Source: Ensifer canadensis (GTDB lineage: Bacteria > Pseudomonadota > Alphaproteobacteria > Rhizobiales > Rhizobiaceae). Taken from it: 64,000 nt of DNA. Below the pieces are notes generated by a model that was given only the letters and a program-made list of their open reading frames with translations, did no database searches and was not told where the DNA came from. A program made the position numbers and the translations under genes. Of the stretch, positions 9,240 through 18,832 are shown one piece after another (the first letter of the stretch is position 1; the number at the start of each line of letters is the position of its first letter). The DNA lies in assembly GCF_017488845.2 (NCBI RefSeq), contig NZ_CP083373.1:434001-498000 (forward strand). The letters run 5' to 3'.

Positions 9240-9338
9240 ATGGGCAAGAGAGGATCGACGATAATTTTTCTATTGCTGGTCCTTGTCCTGCTCGTGATCG
9301 CGATCTACGGCTTTCTTGCGATTCAACAGCTGATCTAA
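9240..9338 (+). CDS. Possible 32-aa single-pass membrane peptide
   Basis: The ATG at 9240 opens a 32-codon frame reading MGKRGSTIIF, then a run of Leu/Val/Ile, and ending FLAIQQLI. A positively charged N-terminus followed by about 18 hydrophobic residues is the layout of a small inner-membrane peptide. The ribosome binding site is weak. I include it because the composition is unlikely to arise by chance, but expression evidence is lacking. Confidence 0.4.
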   Translation: MGKRGSTIIFLLLVLVLLVIAIYGFLAIQQLI

Positions 9339-9727
9339 TTGCAACTCAGTCCCGATTTACTCCTCAGGCCGCGAGCCAGGTCATGGCAAATATCGTAACG
9401 ATACCAAGAGGATCATGATGCCGGCGACGTTGACCGGGCCCATTCGGCCTGCCTCTGTCTGTCGCGCTCAACCCTGCAGCCGACGATATGTTTCCGGGTG
9501 AAGCTGTCGAAAGTTAAGAGAAAAGCAGGGCGCCCGGTAGACTGAAAAGGAGCGCTGCAGTTGGTCGACTTGACGGTCCGCTAAGCCAACATTTCAGAGG
9601 AGAACATCCTGCTGAAATAGGAACGCTCTTCAAACTTCTTGTTGTTGAAATGTTCCTTCAATCGAGTGCAGATCAAGCTCCGCGGCTGAGGCCCAGTGAT
9701 GCCGCTTCCAAGCGTGGCCTGCGCACT
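9339..9727. other. No gene recognised (downstream of kup)
   Basis: This stretch lies beyond the stop codon of the minus-strand kup gene. Short frames on both strands lack gene features, and no clear rho-independent terminator is visible. Confidence 0.4.
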
Positions 9728-11629
9728 TTAGATAATGACTTGCTCTCCCAGCTCGACGACTCGATTGGCGGGCAGATGAAAGTAATCAGTTGGATCAATC
9801 GCCGAGTCGGCCATGGCGATGAAGAGCTTGTCTTGCCAGTGGGGCAGTCCTGACTGGGGGTCGGCTATCAGCTTGCGCCGGCCGAGATAAAAGGACGTCG
9901 ACATGATCTCGAACTTGAACCCCCCCTTTCGACAGCGCGCCAGTGCCCGTGAGACATTCTGATCGTCCATGAAGCCGAATCTCAGCTCCAGCAGGCTGAA
10001 CCGATCAGACAGCTGTGTAATTGTGTAGCGGTCCTTCTCGGGCACATACGGGACCCTGGCGGTCTTGATGGTCATGATGACGTTGTGCTGATGAAGGACG
10101 TGATTGTGCTTGATGTTATGCAACAGAACTGCCGGCGTTGTGTCGGGCGTAGCGGTCAGGAAGACCGCTGTTCCGGGGACGTCGACAGGAGCGTGCTCGG
10201 ACTTTCGTTCGACCATGGCCATGAACTGGCTCAGCGGAATGTCGTGACGGGCGGTCTTCTCGCGCAGCAGGCTGACCCCCTTCCGCCAGGTCAACATCAT
10301 CGTGATCAAGATGCCGGCGATCAGGATGGGCACATACCCTCCGTGGTGAACCTTCAACAAATTGGCGCCGAGGAAGACCAGTTCGAGACTGAACAGGGGA
10401 AGCAAGACGGCTATGGCTGTCAAAGCGGACCAGCCCCATTGGCGCCGAACGAATTCGAAGGCGAGGATCGTATCGATCACCATCGCGCCCGTAATGGATA
10501 CGCCGTATGCGGGGGCAAGGGCTTCGGAGCTACCGAACATCAGCATGAGGGCGAGAACACCGGTCAAAAGGATGGTGTTGACCAAGGGTAGGTAAATCTG
10601 ACCCGTTTGCGTTTCCGAGGTGTAGTAGATCTCGAAGCGGGGGAGGAAGCCGAGGTGGATCGCTTGCCGTATAAGCGAAAAGGCTCCGGTGATCACCGAC
10701 TGGCTGGCGATGATCGTTGCGGCCGTGGCAAGGATCACCATCGGCAACAAGGCCCAGTTCGGGAACATCAGGAAAAACGGATTGTCGATGACATTGGGAT
10801 GGGACAAAACCAGCGCGCCCTGTCCCAGATAGTTCAACGCGAGGGCGGGGAACACGACCGTAAACCACGCCGACTGGATGGGCAGCCGGCCGAAATGACC
10901 AAGATCGGCATAAAGCGCTTCAGCGCCGGTCACGGTAAGGAAGATGGCGCCGAGTACGATAAAGCCGACGAGGCCGGCATCCCACAAGAAGCCAACCGCA
11001 TAGAGCGGGTTGAAGGCTGCAAGGATCGCCAAATCGTCGCCTATATGCGCAATGCCAGCAGCTGCCATCACCAGAAACCAAATAAGGGTGATTGGACCGA
11101 AGAAAATCGAGACAGCACCGGTCCCGCGTGACTGGACGGCGAAAAGCAGCAGGATTATCACGATAGAGATCGGCAGCACGTAGTCGTCAAGCGCCGGCGT
11201 CACGAGCTTCAATCCCTCGACGGCCGACAGCACCGACAGCGCCGGAGTGATCATCGCGTCACCGATGAACAGGGCGGCACCGAGAACGCCGGCAAAAAAC
11301 ATGAGGACCGGATACTTGGTGCCCTTCTTCAGCAACAGGGCGAGCAGGGACAAAGTGCCACCCTCACCATCGTTGTCGGCGCGAAGCAGAAAGAGCACGT
11401 ATTTAATGGTCACGATGGCGGTCAGCGTCCAGAGTACCAGCGACACGAGACCGATGACTTCGTCCCGCCCGACGCCACCTGGCCCAAACGGGCGCAGTGC
11501 CTCGCGGAAGGCGTAGAGAGGGCTGGTCCCGATGTCGCCATAGACCACGCCGATTGCCCCGACGGTCAGCGCCAGAAACTGCGGCAGATTTTTCGCTTGT
11601 GCCGGTGCGTGGTCGAGGGAGTCGGCCAT
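9728..11629 (-). CDS. kup: Kup-family potassium uptake transporter
   Basis: A 633-residue KUP/HAK/KT potassium transporter of the usual length, which imports K+ probably with H+. The signature near residues 25-45 ([19 protein letters not shown]) is intact. About 12 membrane segments follow, and the last 170 residues are hydrophilic, beginning around [13 protein letters not shown] and ending with [14 protein letters not shown], as in the family. The ATG at 11629 follows AGGGAGAACAC. It is a single-gene unit. Rhizobia often carry several kup copies, so this may be one of several paralogues. Confidence 0.95.
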   Translation of the reverse strand: MADSLDHAPAQAKNLPQFLALTVGAIGVVYGDIGTSPLYAFREALRPFGPGGVGRDEVIGLVSLVLWTLTAIVTIKYVLFLLRADNDGEGGTLSLLALLLKKGTKYPVLMFFAGVLGAALFIGDAMITPALSVLSAVEGLKLVTPALDDYVLPISIVIILLLFAVQSRGTGAVSIFFGPITLIWFLVMAAAGIAHIGDDLAILAAFNPLYAVGFLWDAGLVGFIVLGAIFLTVTGAEALYADLGHFGRLPIQSAWFTVVFPALALNYLGQGALVLSHPNVIDNPFFLMFPNWALLPMVILATAATIIASQSVITGAFSLIRQAIHLGFLPRFEIYYTSETQTGQIYLPLVNTILLTGVLALMLMFGSSEALAPAYGVSITGAMVIDTILAFEFVRRQWGWSALTAIAVLLPLFSLELVFLGANLLKVHHGGYVPILIAGILITMMLTWRKGVSLLREKTARHDIPLSQFMAMVERKSEHAPVDVPGTAVFLTATPDTTPAVLLHNIKHNHVLHQHNVIMTIKTARVPYVPEKDRYTITQLSDRFSLLELRFGFMDDQNVSRALARCRKGGFKFEIMSTSFYLGRRKLIADPQSGLPHWQDKLFIAMADSAIDPTDYFHLPANRVVELGEQVII

Positions 11630-12117
11630 GTGTTCTCCCTATCCTTATGGCGACCTGCTGATCTTACTGAAGATGTTAAATGCGGTCCCCTCGAGAGTCG
11701 AGCAACTGAATCAACTGAACCACTTTCTTATTTGTTCCTGCTTAACTACTCCGAAAAGCGCGTTGCCAGCTCGGCAAGCGCAGTCGTCTACCCTGAACAG
11801 ATCGGATCCGTTTGAAAGCTCTGGGGCCGTCGCGAGCCCGTTCGTGGCGTGGAGAGATTCAAGACGCACCTCTTCGACTGCCATGGTATTCTTTTCGCTT
11901 CTGGTCTTTTGAATTGGCGTCTTGATCGTGCCGCGTAAGCCATCTTCCTTCTGGTCAGGGGGCGAAGATCTGCTGCCACGCCGGACTTTCTTTGTGCTCG
12001 AAAGATCCGCATAAAGTATCGACGGGAACTGGTAGCCCATTAAATGTGGTTGGTCCATTCCGCGGTCGGCAATGGGTATGGCCTGCTTCATTGGCTAGCT
12101 GATCCGGTTAAGGCGCG
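11630..12117. other. No gene recognised between kup and the siderophore operon
   Basis: About 490 bases containing the kup leader and the downstream end of the siderophore operon. A minus-strand open frame covers 11711-12091, but it has no recognised domain and no ribosome binding site, so I do not call it a gene. Confidence 0.4.
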
Positions 12118-13185
12118 TCAGGAAGAAGTCCCAGCACGCCAATAGGAGACGACAAGTTGCTCGTCGCGCTTTAGCTTCGTCTGCTCGCGGACGAACTGGC
12201 GGATCGTCTTGAACGCGCCATGTTCGCACGCAGCCCAGAGATAGATCGACCTGCCATCTTCCGGAAATTCGCTATTCCTGACAGCATCGACAAGCAGACT
12301 TCCTGGCTTTGCCCCGTTGCGCACGAGCCAGCGCACGTCGACCGCCGCCGAACTCTCTAAAGCCTGGATTTCTTCGGCGTCAGCCACCTCGATGTAGGCA
12401 ATCCCCGTCGCAGCAAAAGGCAGGTTGGCGAACATCCGGGCAATCGCGGGAAGGGCGGTCTCATCTCCGGCAAACAGATACCAGTCCGCCACGACGAGTC
12501 CGCCGCCGCCAGGTCCGAATACGCCTACTTCCGTGCCGATGACTACTGTCTCGGCAAACCGAGAGCCAGGCCCGACATCGGAGTGGATCACGAAGTCAAT
12601 CTCGATCTCTTCCGTCTCGACGTCGACGGAGCGGACCGTATATTTACGCAAAAATGGTTTGTGGTCCGGATCCTCCCATTCGATCACGCCACTCGACGCC
12701 ACCGATGGCCAAACCGGGCTTCGGAGTTCCGGTCTTTGGATCAGAAGATTGAGGTGGAGCGCGTCGAGACCTGCAAAACGGGCGGCGTTCTGGCAGCGAA
12801 ACCTCAGGCGCCGCATATGGGGCGTCACGTCGTGACTGCCGATGACCGTCAGGACCTGGAAATTGGGTGGCCGTGTCTGACCGTCGCTATCGCCGCTCCA
12901 GCGGATCTCGGGGGCCGCCTCTCCGGCGAACTCCAGGATATGGGAGGCGATCGTCATACGCGCGAAATAGAGGTGCTCGAAATCAGGCGCCTCTATCTCG
13001 ACGCACGTGCGTGCGCCCTCGCCGAAAAAACGGGCGGTGCAGCCGGATAGTCGCAGCACAACCTCGCCCGCCTGCCTGCTGACCTCTGCGCCGTGCTCGA
13101 GCATGTGATGGCAAAGCCGGGTTATGACGGGTTTAGGATTAGGCAAGGCAATCAATGCCTGAGCCGAATAGGTTCTGCCTACCAT
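12118..13185 (-). CDS. Siderophore-interacting protein with N-terminal DUF2218-type domain
   Basis: A 355-residue protein with two parts. Residues 1 to about 100 resemble DUF2218 (HHMLEHGAEVSRQAGEV, FARMTIASHILEF). From about 108 on is a siderophore-interacting FAD-binding reductase domain (VTPHMRRLRF, FLRKYTVRSVD, GPGSRFA, then a C-terminal SIP segment with YLFAGDETALPAIARM and WAACEHGAFKTIR). Such proteins reduce ferric siderophores in the cytoplasm to release iron. It starts 13 bases after the stop of the binding-protein gene, the last gene of the TonB receptor, binding protein, SIP operon. Iron regulation is expected through the box at 16629. Confidence 0.9.
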   Translation of the reverse strand: MVGRTYSAQALIALPNPKPVITRLCHHMLEHGAEVSRQAGEVVLRLSGCTARFFGEGARTCVEIEAPDFEHLYFARMTIASHILEFAGEAAPEIRWSGDSDGQTRPPNFQVLTVIGSHDVTPHMRRLRFRCQNAARFAGLDALHLNLLIQRPELRSPVWPSVASSGVIEWEDPDHKPFLRKYTVRSVDVETEEIEIDFVIHSDVGPGSRFAETVVIGTEVGVFGPGGGGLVVADWYLFAGDETALPAIARMFANLPFAATGIAYIEVADAEEIQALESSAAVDVRWLVRNGAKPGSLLVDAVRNSEFPEDGRSIYLWAACEHGAFKTIRQFVREQTKLKRDEQLVVSYWRAGTSS

Positions 13186-13198
13186 GGGGACATTCCTG

Positions 13199-14338
13199 TC
13201 AATGCGCGATCCTTGAAACGTCGAGGTCGAGCCAGAAGGTGCCTTCGAGTGGCACGCTCAAGAACCGGTTGTTGATCTCGGCAAGGGTCGCGGCCGGATC
13301 AATGTCAGTGAACAGATCCGGATGAATCCATCGCGCGTAGCATTCAAAGGCCAGAACATTGAGAACCGAGATCGACAGTTGATGGGACACTGCGTGGGCA
13401 CGGCCGCTACGCACTGCTGTCAGACTGGAGCGCAAGTCGCTCGAAACAAGCATGGCGAACGATCTCGATGCCGCATCCGCGGTGATATCATCGCCAAGAA
13501 CGAGGCCGTTCTGGGCCGCAAGGTGCGGTCCTCCGGTCGCAATGTAGACCTCCGGGTCCTTTTCCAGCACGTACTCGGCGCTCAGCCTTCCGTCGTAGCC
13601 GGGCACGCCGACGCTAATGCTCTCGCCTCCGGCCAGCTTGAGATATTCAGTCATGCGGTTGTCGCGCCCCGGCGTTGAGCAACAGTCCTCGCCGGCGTGG
13701 GCATCGATCAGGACCGAAGGGCGCCTGAGATTGCGCGTGCGATCCGTGATGAGCGCATAACGCGGCCGGACAAAATCGCTAAAGGCATGGGCCTGCGCCT
13801 CTCGGCCGATCACCTTTCCAAGAAGTTCGATCGAGGAAATGGTAGTTTCTGCCGGGCCGCGTCCATCGTTGGCGGGGCCATCGAGAAATACCACCGGCAC
13901 CCCGGCGGCCTCCAGTGTCGCAGCGACCTGTGTCCAGCTTTGGTCCCAGAGAGAGACGACGAAGACGTCCGGCTTGACGGCGAGAATGGCCTCAGGCGAG
14001 GTCTTTGAACCGACCACGCCACCCGCCACCGGGATAGAATCGATGCTGGGAAAGCGGGCGCGGAACGACTGGTAGAAACCTCTGTCGATCCTTTGCGGCG
14101 CCGCCCAGCCGGCGAGGCGCGAAACCGGATCCGGATCGATAAGCGCCAGCGACAGGAGCAGCAGGCTTTCATTGGTAGCGATGCGCTGGGCGGGGATTGC
14201 GAGGCGGACGTCACGCCCTGCGGCGTCGGTGAGCCGGATTTCCGCCGCCGCCGGCACGCCCAGGAAGAGCGCGATGACGAATGCTGCCGCAAGTCTGACC
14301 AATGGGACGGTTGTCTGGACAGGCATTTTCAGGATCAT
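13199..14338 (-). CDS. Periplasmic iron/siderophore-binding protein (ABC transporter component)
   Basis: A class III periplasmic binding protein of about 379 residues. I start it at the ATG at 14338, six bases beyond the TonB-receptor stop; an ATG at 14326 is an alternative. The signal peptide is LVRLAAAFVIALFLGVPAAA. The mature part has RLTDAAGRDVRLAIPAQRI, the entry common to iron-siderophore binding proteins, then KPDVFVVSLWDQSW and GRAHAVSHQLS. It should carry the ferric siderophore from the outer-membrane receptor to an inner-membrane ABC permease. No permease or ATPase gene is present in this operon, so those parts must come from elsewhere. Confidence 0.88.
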   Translation of the reverse strand: MILKMPVQTTVPLVRLAAAFVIALFLGVPAAAEIRLTDAAGRDVRLAIPAQRIATNESLLLLSLALIDPDPVSRLAGWAAPQRIDRGFYQSFRARFPSIDSIPVAGGVVGSKTSPEAILAVKPDVFVVSLWDQSWTQVAATLEAAGVPVVFLDGPANDGRGPAETTISSIELLGKVIGREAQAHAFSDFVRPRYALITDRTRNLRRPSVLIDAHAGEDCCSTPGRDNRMTEYLKLAGGESISVGVPGYDGRLSAEYVLEKDPEVYIATGGPHLAAQNGLVLGDDITADAASRSFAMLVSSDLRSSLTAVRSGRAHAVSHQLSISVLNVLAFECYARWIHPDLFTDIDPAATLAEINNRFLSVPLEGTFWLDLDVSRIAH

Positions 14339-14343
14339 GCGGC

Positions 14344-16617
14344 CTACCACGCGTAGTTCAGGCTGGCCGTAACCGCCCGTCCAGCACCGTAGTTGCAACT
14401 TCCGCCGGTAATGTTCAGGCAATGCGAGACATACTCCTCGTCGAACAGATTGGTGACGTTGACGCGAAATTTCGTGCCTTCGAAAGACTTGTGCAGGGCG
14501 TCGAAGTCATACGCGGCGCCGATATCGACCAGTGCGCGGCTGGGGATGCGCAAATCATCTCGATAGGTGGCGTCGGTCTGATAAGACGAGGTCATCCGCA
14601 CCCCGGCGCTCAGCGAAAGGCCCTCGATGGCAGAAGGACGATAGTTTATCCAGGCGCTGCCCTGATGCTCTGGCGATCTCAACATCTCGCGGCCCCTGGC
14701 CGCCGCGTTCGTAGACTGGACTACTTCGGAATCCGAATAGGCGTAGGAGGCAAGGACGTCGAATTCGGGGCTGATCTCGTACTTCCCTTCAAGCTCCAAT
14801 CCCCGCACGCGCTGCTTGCCGGTCTGCACGCTGTAGAGCGAACTGGCAGGATCGGGCGTGAGGCCATTTTCGAGCGTCAAGTCAAACAGTGAGACCGTGA
14901 TCATGCCCCAGCCGCCCGGCGGCTCGAACTTCACGCCAATTTCGTACTGTTCGGCCCGTTGCGCCTCAAAGGGCATTCCGGACCGGCTGGCACCCAGGGC
15001 CGGCAAGAAGGCGGTGGAATAGCTGACGTAGGGAGCGATACCGTTGTCGAAGAGATAGGAGAGGCCGGCCCGCCACGTCACTTCGCGATCATCGTTGGAG
15101 ACGGTCGACCGATCCGGAGCCAGGCGGTTTTGGGTATCAATGTCCGAGAGATCGTAGCGCAGGCCGACCGTCCCTACCCAGTTGTCGTAGCGGATCTGGT
15201 CCTGGGCATAGAAGCCGACCTGCCGTTGCTTCTGCAGGCCAGAGCGCTGGATGGCCGGGACTGGTATCGGTGCGGTGCCGTAGACCGGGTCGAGATAGTC
15301 GAGGGGCGGCACTCCGACAGTGCCGTTGCCGAAATTGGTCGACGAATCGGCCCGGAGGACGTCGATGCCGAAGAGAGCCGTGTGATCGAGGGCACCGGTA
15401 TCGAACCGGGCTTCCAGTTGGGTGTCGACGTTGAAGCTTGTCAGCCAATCATCCGACACTGCCGAAGCCCGATTGAGGGTATGGCCGTCGGGCCGATAGG
15501 CGAAGGCCGGGTTGACGAGGGCGAGGAACATGTTCTGGCTCGCGCGGCCGTAGCGCAGGTTCTGACGCACGCTCCAGGTGTCGTTGAACTCGTGGGAAAA
15601 TTCGTATCCGAGCGTATAGAAATTGCGTTCAAAGATGCTGGCGTTGGGATCGCCGAGATAGAGCTCTCGTGGGATCTGTCCGAATGAATTGTCGATCAGT
15701 GTCCCGATCGCCGGGTAGAAACGGGGGTTGAAGTCCTTCGGGCGATCCTTCTGATAGTAGCCATAAAGAGTGAGTTGTGTCTGGTCGGTCGGCGCCCAGG
15801 TCAAGCTCGGCGCAAGCATGAGCTGGCGTTCTTGCTCTCGATCGATCTGGCTGCCCATGTTCTTGCCGAGTCCGGTAAGCCTGTAGGTCCAGTCGCTTCC
15901 TTCGCTGACCGGTCCTGTGAAGTCGAACATCCCTTCGATGCCACCGAAAGACGAGGTCTGGATGCCTACCTCGTTATGGCGCTCCGGTTGCGGCCGCTTG
16001 CTGACCTGGTTGACGAGCCCCCCTGGGACCGCCCGGCCGTAGAGAACCGACGCCGGCCCCTTGATGACGTCGATGCGCTCAAGTGCGTAGGGGTTCACGG
16101 CCGGAGTGGCATAGTTGTTGGGGTCGCCCGGAAGCACCAGTCCGTCGAGCCACATCGTACCGTAGGTGTTGAAGCCGCGGATATAGAGCCAGTCGTAACG
16201 GATGTCGTAGCCGTTGCTCTCGGTCAACACACCCGGAGTGTATCGCAGCGCCTCCGACACGGTGTTCGCCCCTTGCTCGTCCATCTGGTCACGCGTGACG
16301 ACGCTGATTGCCTGTGGCGTCTCGAGGAGAGAAGTATCGGTCTTTGACGCGCTGAGGCTTCGCTTGGCGACAATCCCATTGTCCGGCCCCCTTGGGTTGT
16401 CCTTAGAAGCAGTTACGGTGATCGCCTCGAGCCGGGTTCCCGGGGCCACATCCTGTGCCAACACAGGTGCCGCGAGACCGAGGACGCCAGCAAATGTCGA
16501 GGCAAAAAGGGTCTCTTTGCGGTGCGCAGCGAACGTGCGTGCACGCTCTTTCGCGTCGCGTCTTTTGCCAAACCTGCCGTCTTCGCTCGTCATGATCCTA
16601 CCCCAAGTCGATTGCAT
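14344..16617 (-). CDS. TonB-dependent ferric-siderophore receptor
   Basis: A 757-residue outer-membrane receptor of the FhuA/ferrichrome type. An extended N-terminus (starts possible at 16617 or 16593) leads to a signal-peptide-like segment ending PVLAQD. The TonB box/plug region follows (EAITVTASKD, TPQAISVVTRDQMDEQ, VSEALRYTPGV, RIDVIKGPASVLYGR, PGGLVNQVSKRP), then a 22-strand barrel ending in NLFDEEYVSHC and the terminal aromatic in NYAW. It is first in the siderophore operon. A TGA-N9-TCA palindrome lies just upstream, suggesting RirA repression. An AraC regulator is divergent. Confidence 0.94.
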   Translation of the reverse strand: MQSTWGRIMTSEDGRFGKRRDAKERARTFAAHRKETLFASTFAGVLGLAAPVLAQDVAPGTRLEAITVTASKDNPRGPDNGIVAKRSLSASKTDTSLLETPQAISVVTRDQMDEQGANTVSEALRYTPGVLTESNGYDIRYDWLYIRGFNTYGTMWLDGLVLPGDPNNYATPAVNPYALERIDVIKGPASVLYGRAVPGGLVNQVSKRPQPERHNEVGIQTSSFGGIEGMFDFTGPVSEGSDWTYRLTGLGKNMGSQIDREQERQLMLAPSLTWAPTDQTQLTLYGYYQKDRPKDFNPRFYPAIGTLIDNSFGQIPRELYLGDPNASIFERNFYTLGYEFSHEFNDTWSVRQNLRYGRASQNMFLALVNPAFAYRPDGHTLNRASAVSDDWLTSFNVDTQLEARFDTGALDHTALFGIDVLRADSSTNFGNGTVGVPPLDYLDPVYGTAPIPVPAIQRSGLQKQRQVGFYAQDQIRYDNWVGTVGLRYDLSDIDTQNRLAPDRSTVSNDDREVTWRAGLSYLFDNGIAPYVSYSTAFLPALGASRSGMPFEAQRAEQYEIGVKFEPPGGWGMITVSLFDLTLENGLTPDPASSLYSVQTGKQRVRGLELEGKYEISPEFDVLASYAYSDSEVVQSTNAAARGREMLRSPEHQGSAWINYRPSAIEGLSLSAGVRMTSSYQTDATYRDDLRIPSRALVDIGAAYDFDALHKSFEGTKFRVNVTNLFDEEYVSHCLNITGGSCNYGAGRAVTASLNYAW

Positions 16618-16628
16618 CTTTTGTTAAA

Positions 16629-16647
16629 CTTGACTGATTAAATCAAG
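16629..16647. promoter_or_regulatory. Probable RirA iron-responsive operator
   Basis: CTTGA-N9-TCAAG is a perfect palindrome containing TGA-N9-TCA at 16631-16645, the iron-responsive operator motif described for RirA in rhizobia. It lies 12 bases upstream of the TonB-receptor start and between that gene and the divergent AraC gene, so it could control both. The match is seen in the sequence; binding is inferred. Confidence 0.7.
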
Positions 16648-16817
16648 TTAAGTTATTGCTTTAGGGCAATTGTTCCACGACGGGCAACGGCGGGTCCTTT
16701 GCGCAACGCGCTGATATCTTTGCGTGACGGCAAATGTCCTGTTCGGACTGCCATCTTCAATGGCGCTGCAAGGTTGCTGGTGAATGCCGTGTGCACTACA
16801 AGCCGCGAGGGTTGGAA

Positions 16818-17897
16818 ATGACAACTTCAGTATGCCGGTACGGCAATGGCCTGAAACCTGATGCCGAGGGCGAGGTGCAGGCAGATGAGAGCCGCACGAG
16901 GCGGCACCTCCGTGTCCGAGATCTCTTGCGCCAGGACGGGATCGTCCTCGAAAGCCCCGACGGACTTTCTCCCGACGATACATTGATGAGGGGAGAATTC
17001 CTGCACCGAGAACTCCGCCGTGGGCTCGTGCTGCATGTCAGCGATGCGATCGAGGAGCGGCCCTTCACCGCCACGTCGCGTCTTGGCGAGGAACTTTCCT
17101 GCATCTTCTTTCTGGACGGCAATGTCGATCTCTCAATCGGCGACCGCCACTTTCATTTTGATGCGCATGGCGGCGTCGTACAGGGCGTTGCGATCATGAA
17201 CGCCTCCCCTGAGAGTTTCAGTCGTGCCTCTCTGGGAGGACAGCACCTGCGCCATCTCGTCGTGTCCGCGACGCCGGAATGGCTGCATCTCGACGCGCTC
17301 GATGAAGTCGCCGACACCAAGGGCGGCGAAAGGCTTCTCCGCGAACACCTCTTCGAACATCGCTGGACCGTCACTCCTCGCCTGATAGAGATCGTTCGCC
17401 AGATCTTCGCGCCCCCACCGCTTTTGCCCGCAATGCGCGACCTCTATCTCGAAAGCCGCGCCGTGGAACTTGTGGCAGAAACGATGGCAGCGGCATTGCA
17501 GGCGAGCCGGCGTGAACCGACCGGCATGATTCTGACGCGGCAGGATGCCATTTGCCTCGATCGCGCCAAGAATTACGTCGCAGCGCGATGGGCCGACCCG
17601 CTCAATGTTGAAGTGATCTCGCGTGCCGCCGGTATCAGCGCGAGCGGCCTGCAGCGTCTTTTCCGAATCGCGGAGAACCAGAGCGTGTTCGAATATGTGC
17701 GCAAACTGAGACTGGCACAGGCCTTCGCGGCCTTGAGCAACGGCGAAGCCACTGTCCTGGAGGCCAGTGTTGTTGCGGGCTATTCTTCCGCGGCCAACTT
17801 CGCGACGGCCTTCCGCCGGCAGTTCGGCATCACGCCAAGTCACCTGATGCGACGGTCCGAAAGCCGCCATTGGCCGAAGTCTTCGCAAGCAGTGTAG
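16818..17897 (+). CDS. AraC-family regulator (PchR-like) beside the siderophore operon
   Basis: A 359-residue regulator from the ATG at 16818, which has GAGGGTTGGAA just upstream. An upstream in-frame start at 16734 is less likely. The C-terminal AraC domain is clear: first helix-turn-helix at about LNVEVISRAAGISASGLQ and second at VLEASVVAGYSSAANFATAF, followed by the family ending FGITPSHL. The N-terminal part (about 60-200) resembles PchR-type sensors that respond to ferric siderophores. Divergence from the TonB receptor supports a role in siderophore-dependent activation. The ligand is unknown. Confidence 0.88.
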   Translation: MTTSVCRYGNGLKPDAEGEVQADESRTRRHLRVRDLLRQDGIVLESPDGLSPDDTLMRGEFLHRELRRGLVLHVSDAIEERPFTATSRLGEELSCIFFLDGNVDLSIGDRHFHFDAHGGVVQGVAIMNASPESFSRASLGGQHLRHLVVSATPEWLHLDALDEVADTKGGERLLREHLFEHRWTVTPRLIEIVRQIFAPPPLLPAMRDLYLESRAVELVAETMAAALQASRREPTGMILTRQDAICLDRAKNYVAARWADPLNVEVISRAAGISASGLQRLFRIAENQSVFEYVRKLRLAQAFAALSNGEATVLEASVVAGYSSAANFATAFRRQFGITPSHLMRRSESRHWPKSSQAV

Positions 17898-18074
17898 TTT
17901 ACATCATCATCGAACGGAACCGGAGGGAGGAGAGGCGGCACAAACGCCTGTCTAGTTCGCCACCTAGGGCGGTTTCCACGAAGCGACCTAGTCGCCCGTT
18001 GGTGTTGGGGTCTTTGTTGACCATGGCTTCCCAAGTCGATTGTTGTGCTGAAGTTAAACAGCACTACGTCTTAA

Positions 18075-18114
18075 TAAGCGAAACGGCATTTTTGTTAATT
18101 AACGCATTCGCTTA
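18075..18114. repeat. 8-bp inverted repeat around a GTTAATTAAC palindrome
   Basis: TAAGCGAA (18075-18082) and TTCGCTTA (18107-18114) are exact inverted repeats with a 24-base spacer. The spacer contains the palindrome GTTAATTAAC (18094-18103). The site sits between convergent genes, downstream of both the AraC and the TetR genes. No T-run follows, so a terminator is not assured. Confidence 0.35.
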
Positions 18115-18165
18115 ATTAGCGATACATCAATAGAAGCTGGTTCGAATCCGTTCGAGAGCGATAAT

Positions 18166-18810
18166 TTATATTGCTAGACGCAGGTAAGTGATTACAGCGT
18201 CCGCGATCATTTTCTTATGCCGTTCGTACGTGGCAGTTTCCGAAAGATTGCGCTGGAAAATCGTACTGAAGGTATGGGCGTTGGAGACCCGGAAGAAGCA
18301 GAAGGCGCTGATCAGCAAATGCAGATCGATTGCGTCGATCTCACGCTGAAAACTTCCATCCGCTTTGCCGCGCTCCAGAATGTCCGTCAGCGTTCGAATG
18401 ATCGAGACGTTGAGGTCGGCAATCTCGGTGGAGCGACGCATGTGCGCGGCCAGGAGAATGTTCTCGCCGCTCACCAGTCTGACGAAGTCCGGATGGTTTT
18501 CGTCGTAGTCGAAGGTGTTTGAGATCAGCGTCCGCAGCGCCGCGACTGGCTGCATTTCGGTAAGCTGGAGATCGGCCTCGCGTGAGCGGATCTTGCGGTA
18601 GGCCTTCTCAAGGACAGCGAGATAGAGGTCTTCCTTGCTGATGAAATAGTAGTAGATCATGCGCTTGGATGTGCGCGTTCGCTCCGCGATCGCGTCGACC
18701 CGGGCGCCTGCTAACCCATGAGCGGCGAATTCCTCCGTCGCGACGGCCAGAATGTTCTCTCGCGTTCTTTCGGGGTCATTTTTGCGCGATACCTGTTCTC
18801 GCTTTTCCAA
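18166..18810 (-). CDS. TetR-family transcriptional regulator
   Basis: A TetR protein of about 214 residues. No ATG fits the family N-terminus; the TTG at 18810, preceded by a GGAG at suitable distance, starts LEKREQVSRKNDPERTREN. The HTH runs over TRENILAVATEEFAAHGL, VDAIAERTRTSKRMIYYYF and SKEDLYLAVLEKAY. The remainder is an all-helical ligand domain with a C-terminal TetR_C-like segment. It follows the GntR gene on the same strand with a 22-base gap and is divergent from the TRAP operon. It may control that operon with GntR. Confidence 0.85.
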   Translation of the reverse strand: MEKREQVSRKNDPERTRENILAVATEEFAAHGLAGARVDAIAERTRTSKRMIYYYFISKEDLYLAVLEKAYRKIRSREADLQLTEMQPVAALRTLISNTFDYDENHPDFVRLVSGENILLAAHMRRSTEIADLNVSIIRTLTDILERGKADGSFQREIDAIDLHLLISAFCFFRVSNAHTFSTIFQRNLSETATYERHKKMIADAVITYLRLAI

Positions 18811-18832
18811 TCTCCCGTCTCCGTTGAAGCAT

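Noticed and set aside
10085..10591. Plus-strand open frame of 168 codons
   Set aside because: Antisense to kup, with no recognisable features.
11711..12091. Minus-strand open frame of 126 codons before the siderophore operon end
   Set aside because: No ribosome binding site, no domain, odd composition; possible chance frame.
14959..15687. Plus-strand open frame of 242 codons
   Set aside because: Antisense to the TonB receptor; low-complexity composition and no start signal.
18139..18149. GGTTCGAATCC, resembling a tRNA T-loop
   Set aside because: The flanking bases cannot form a T-stem (GCTGG would need CCAGC but CCGTT follows), and no acceptor or anticodon arm is present.
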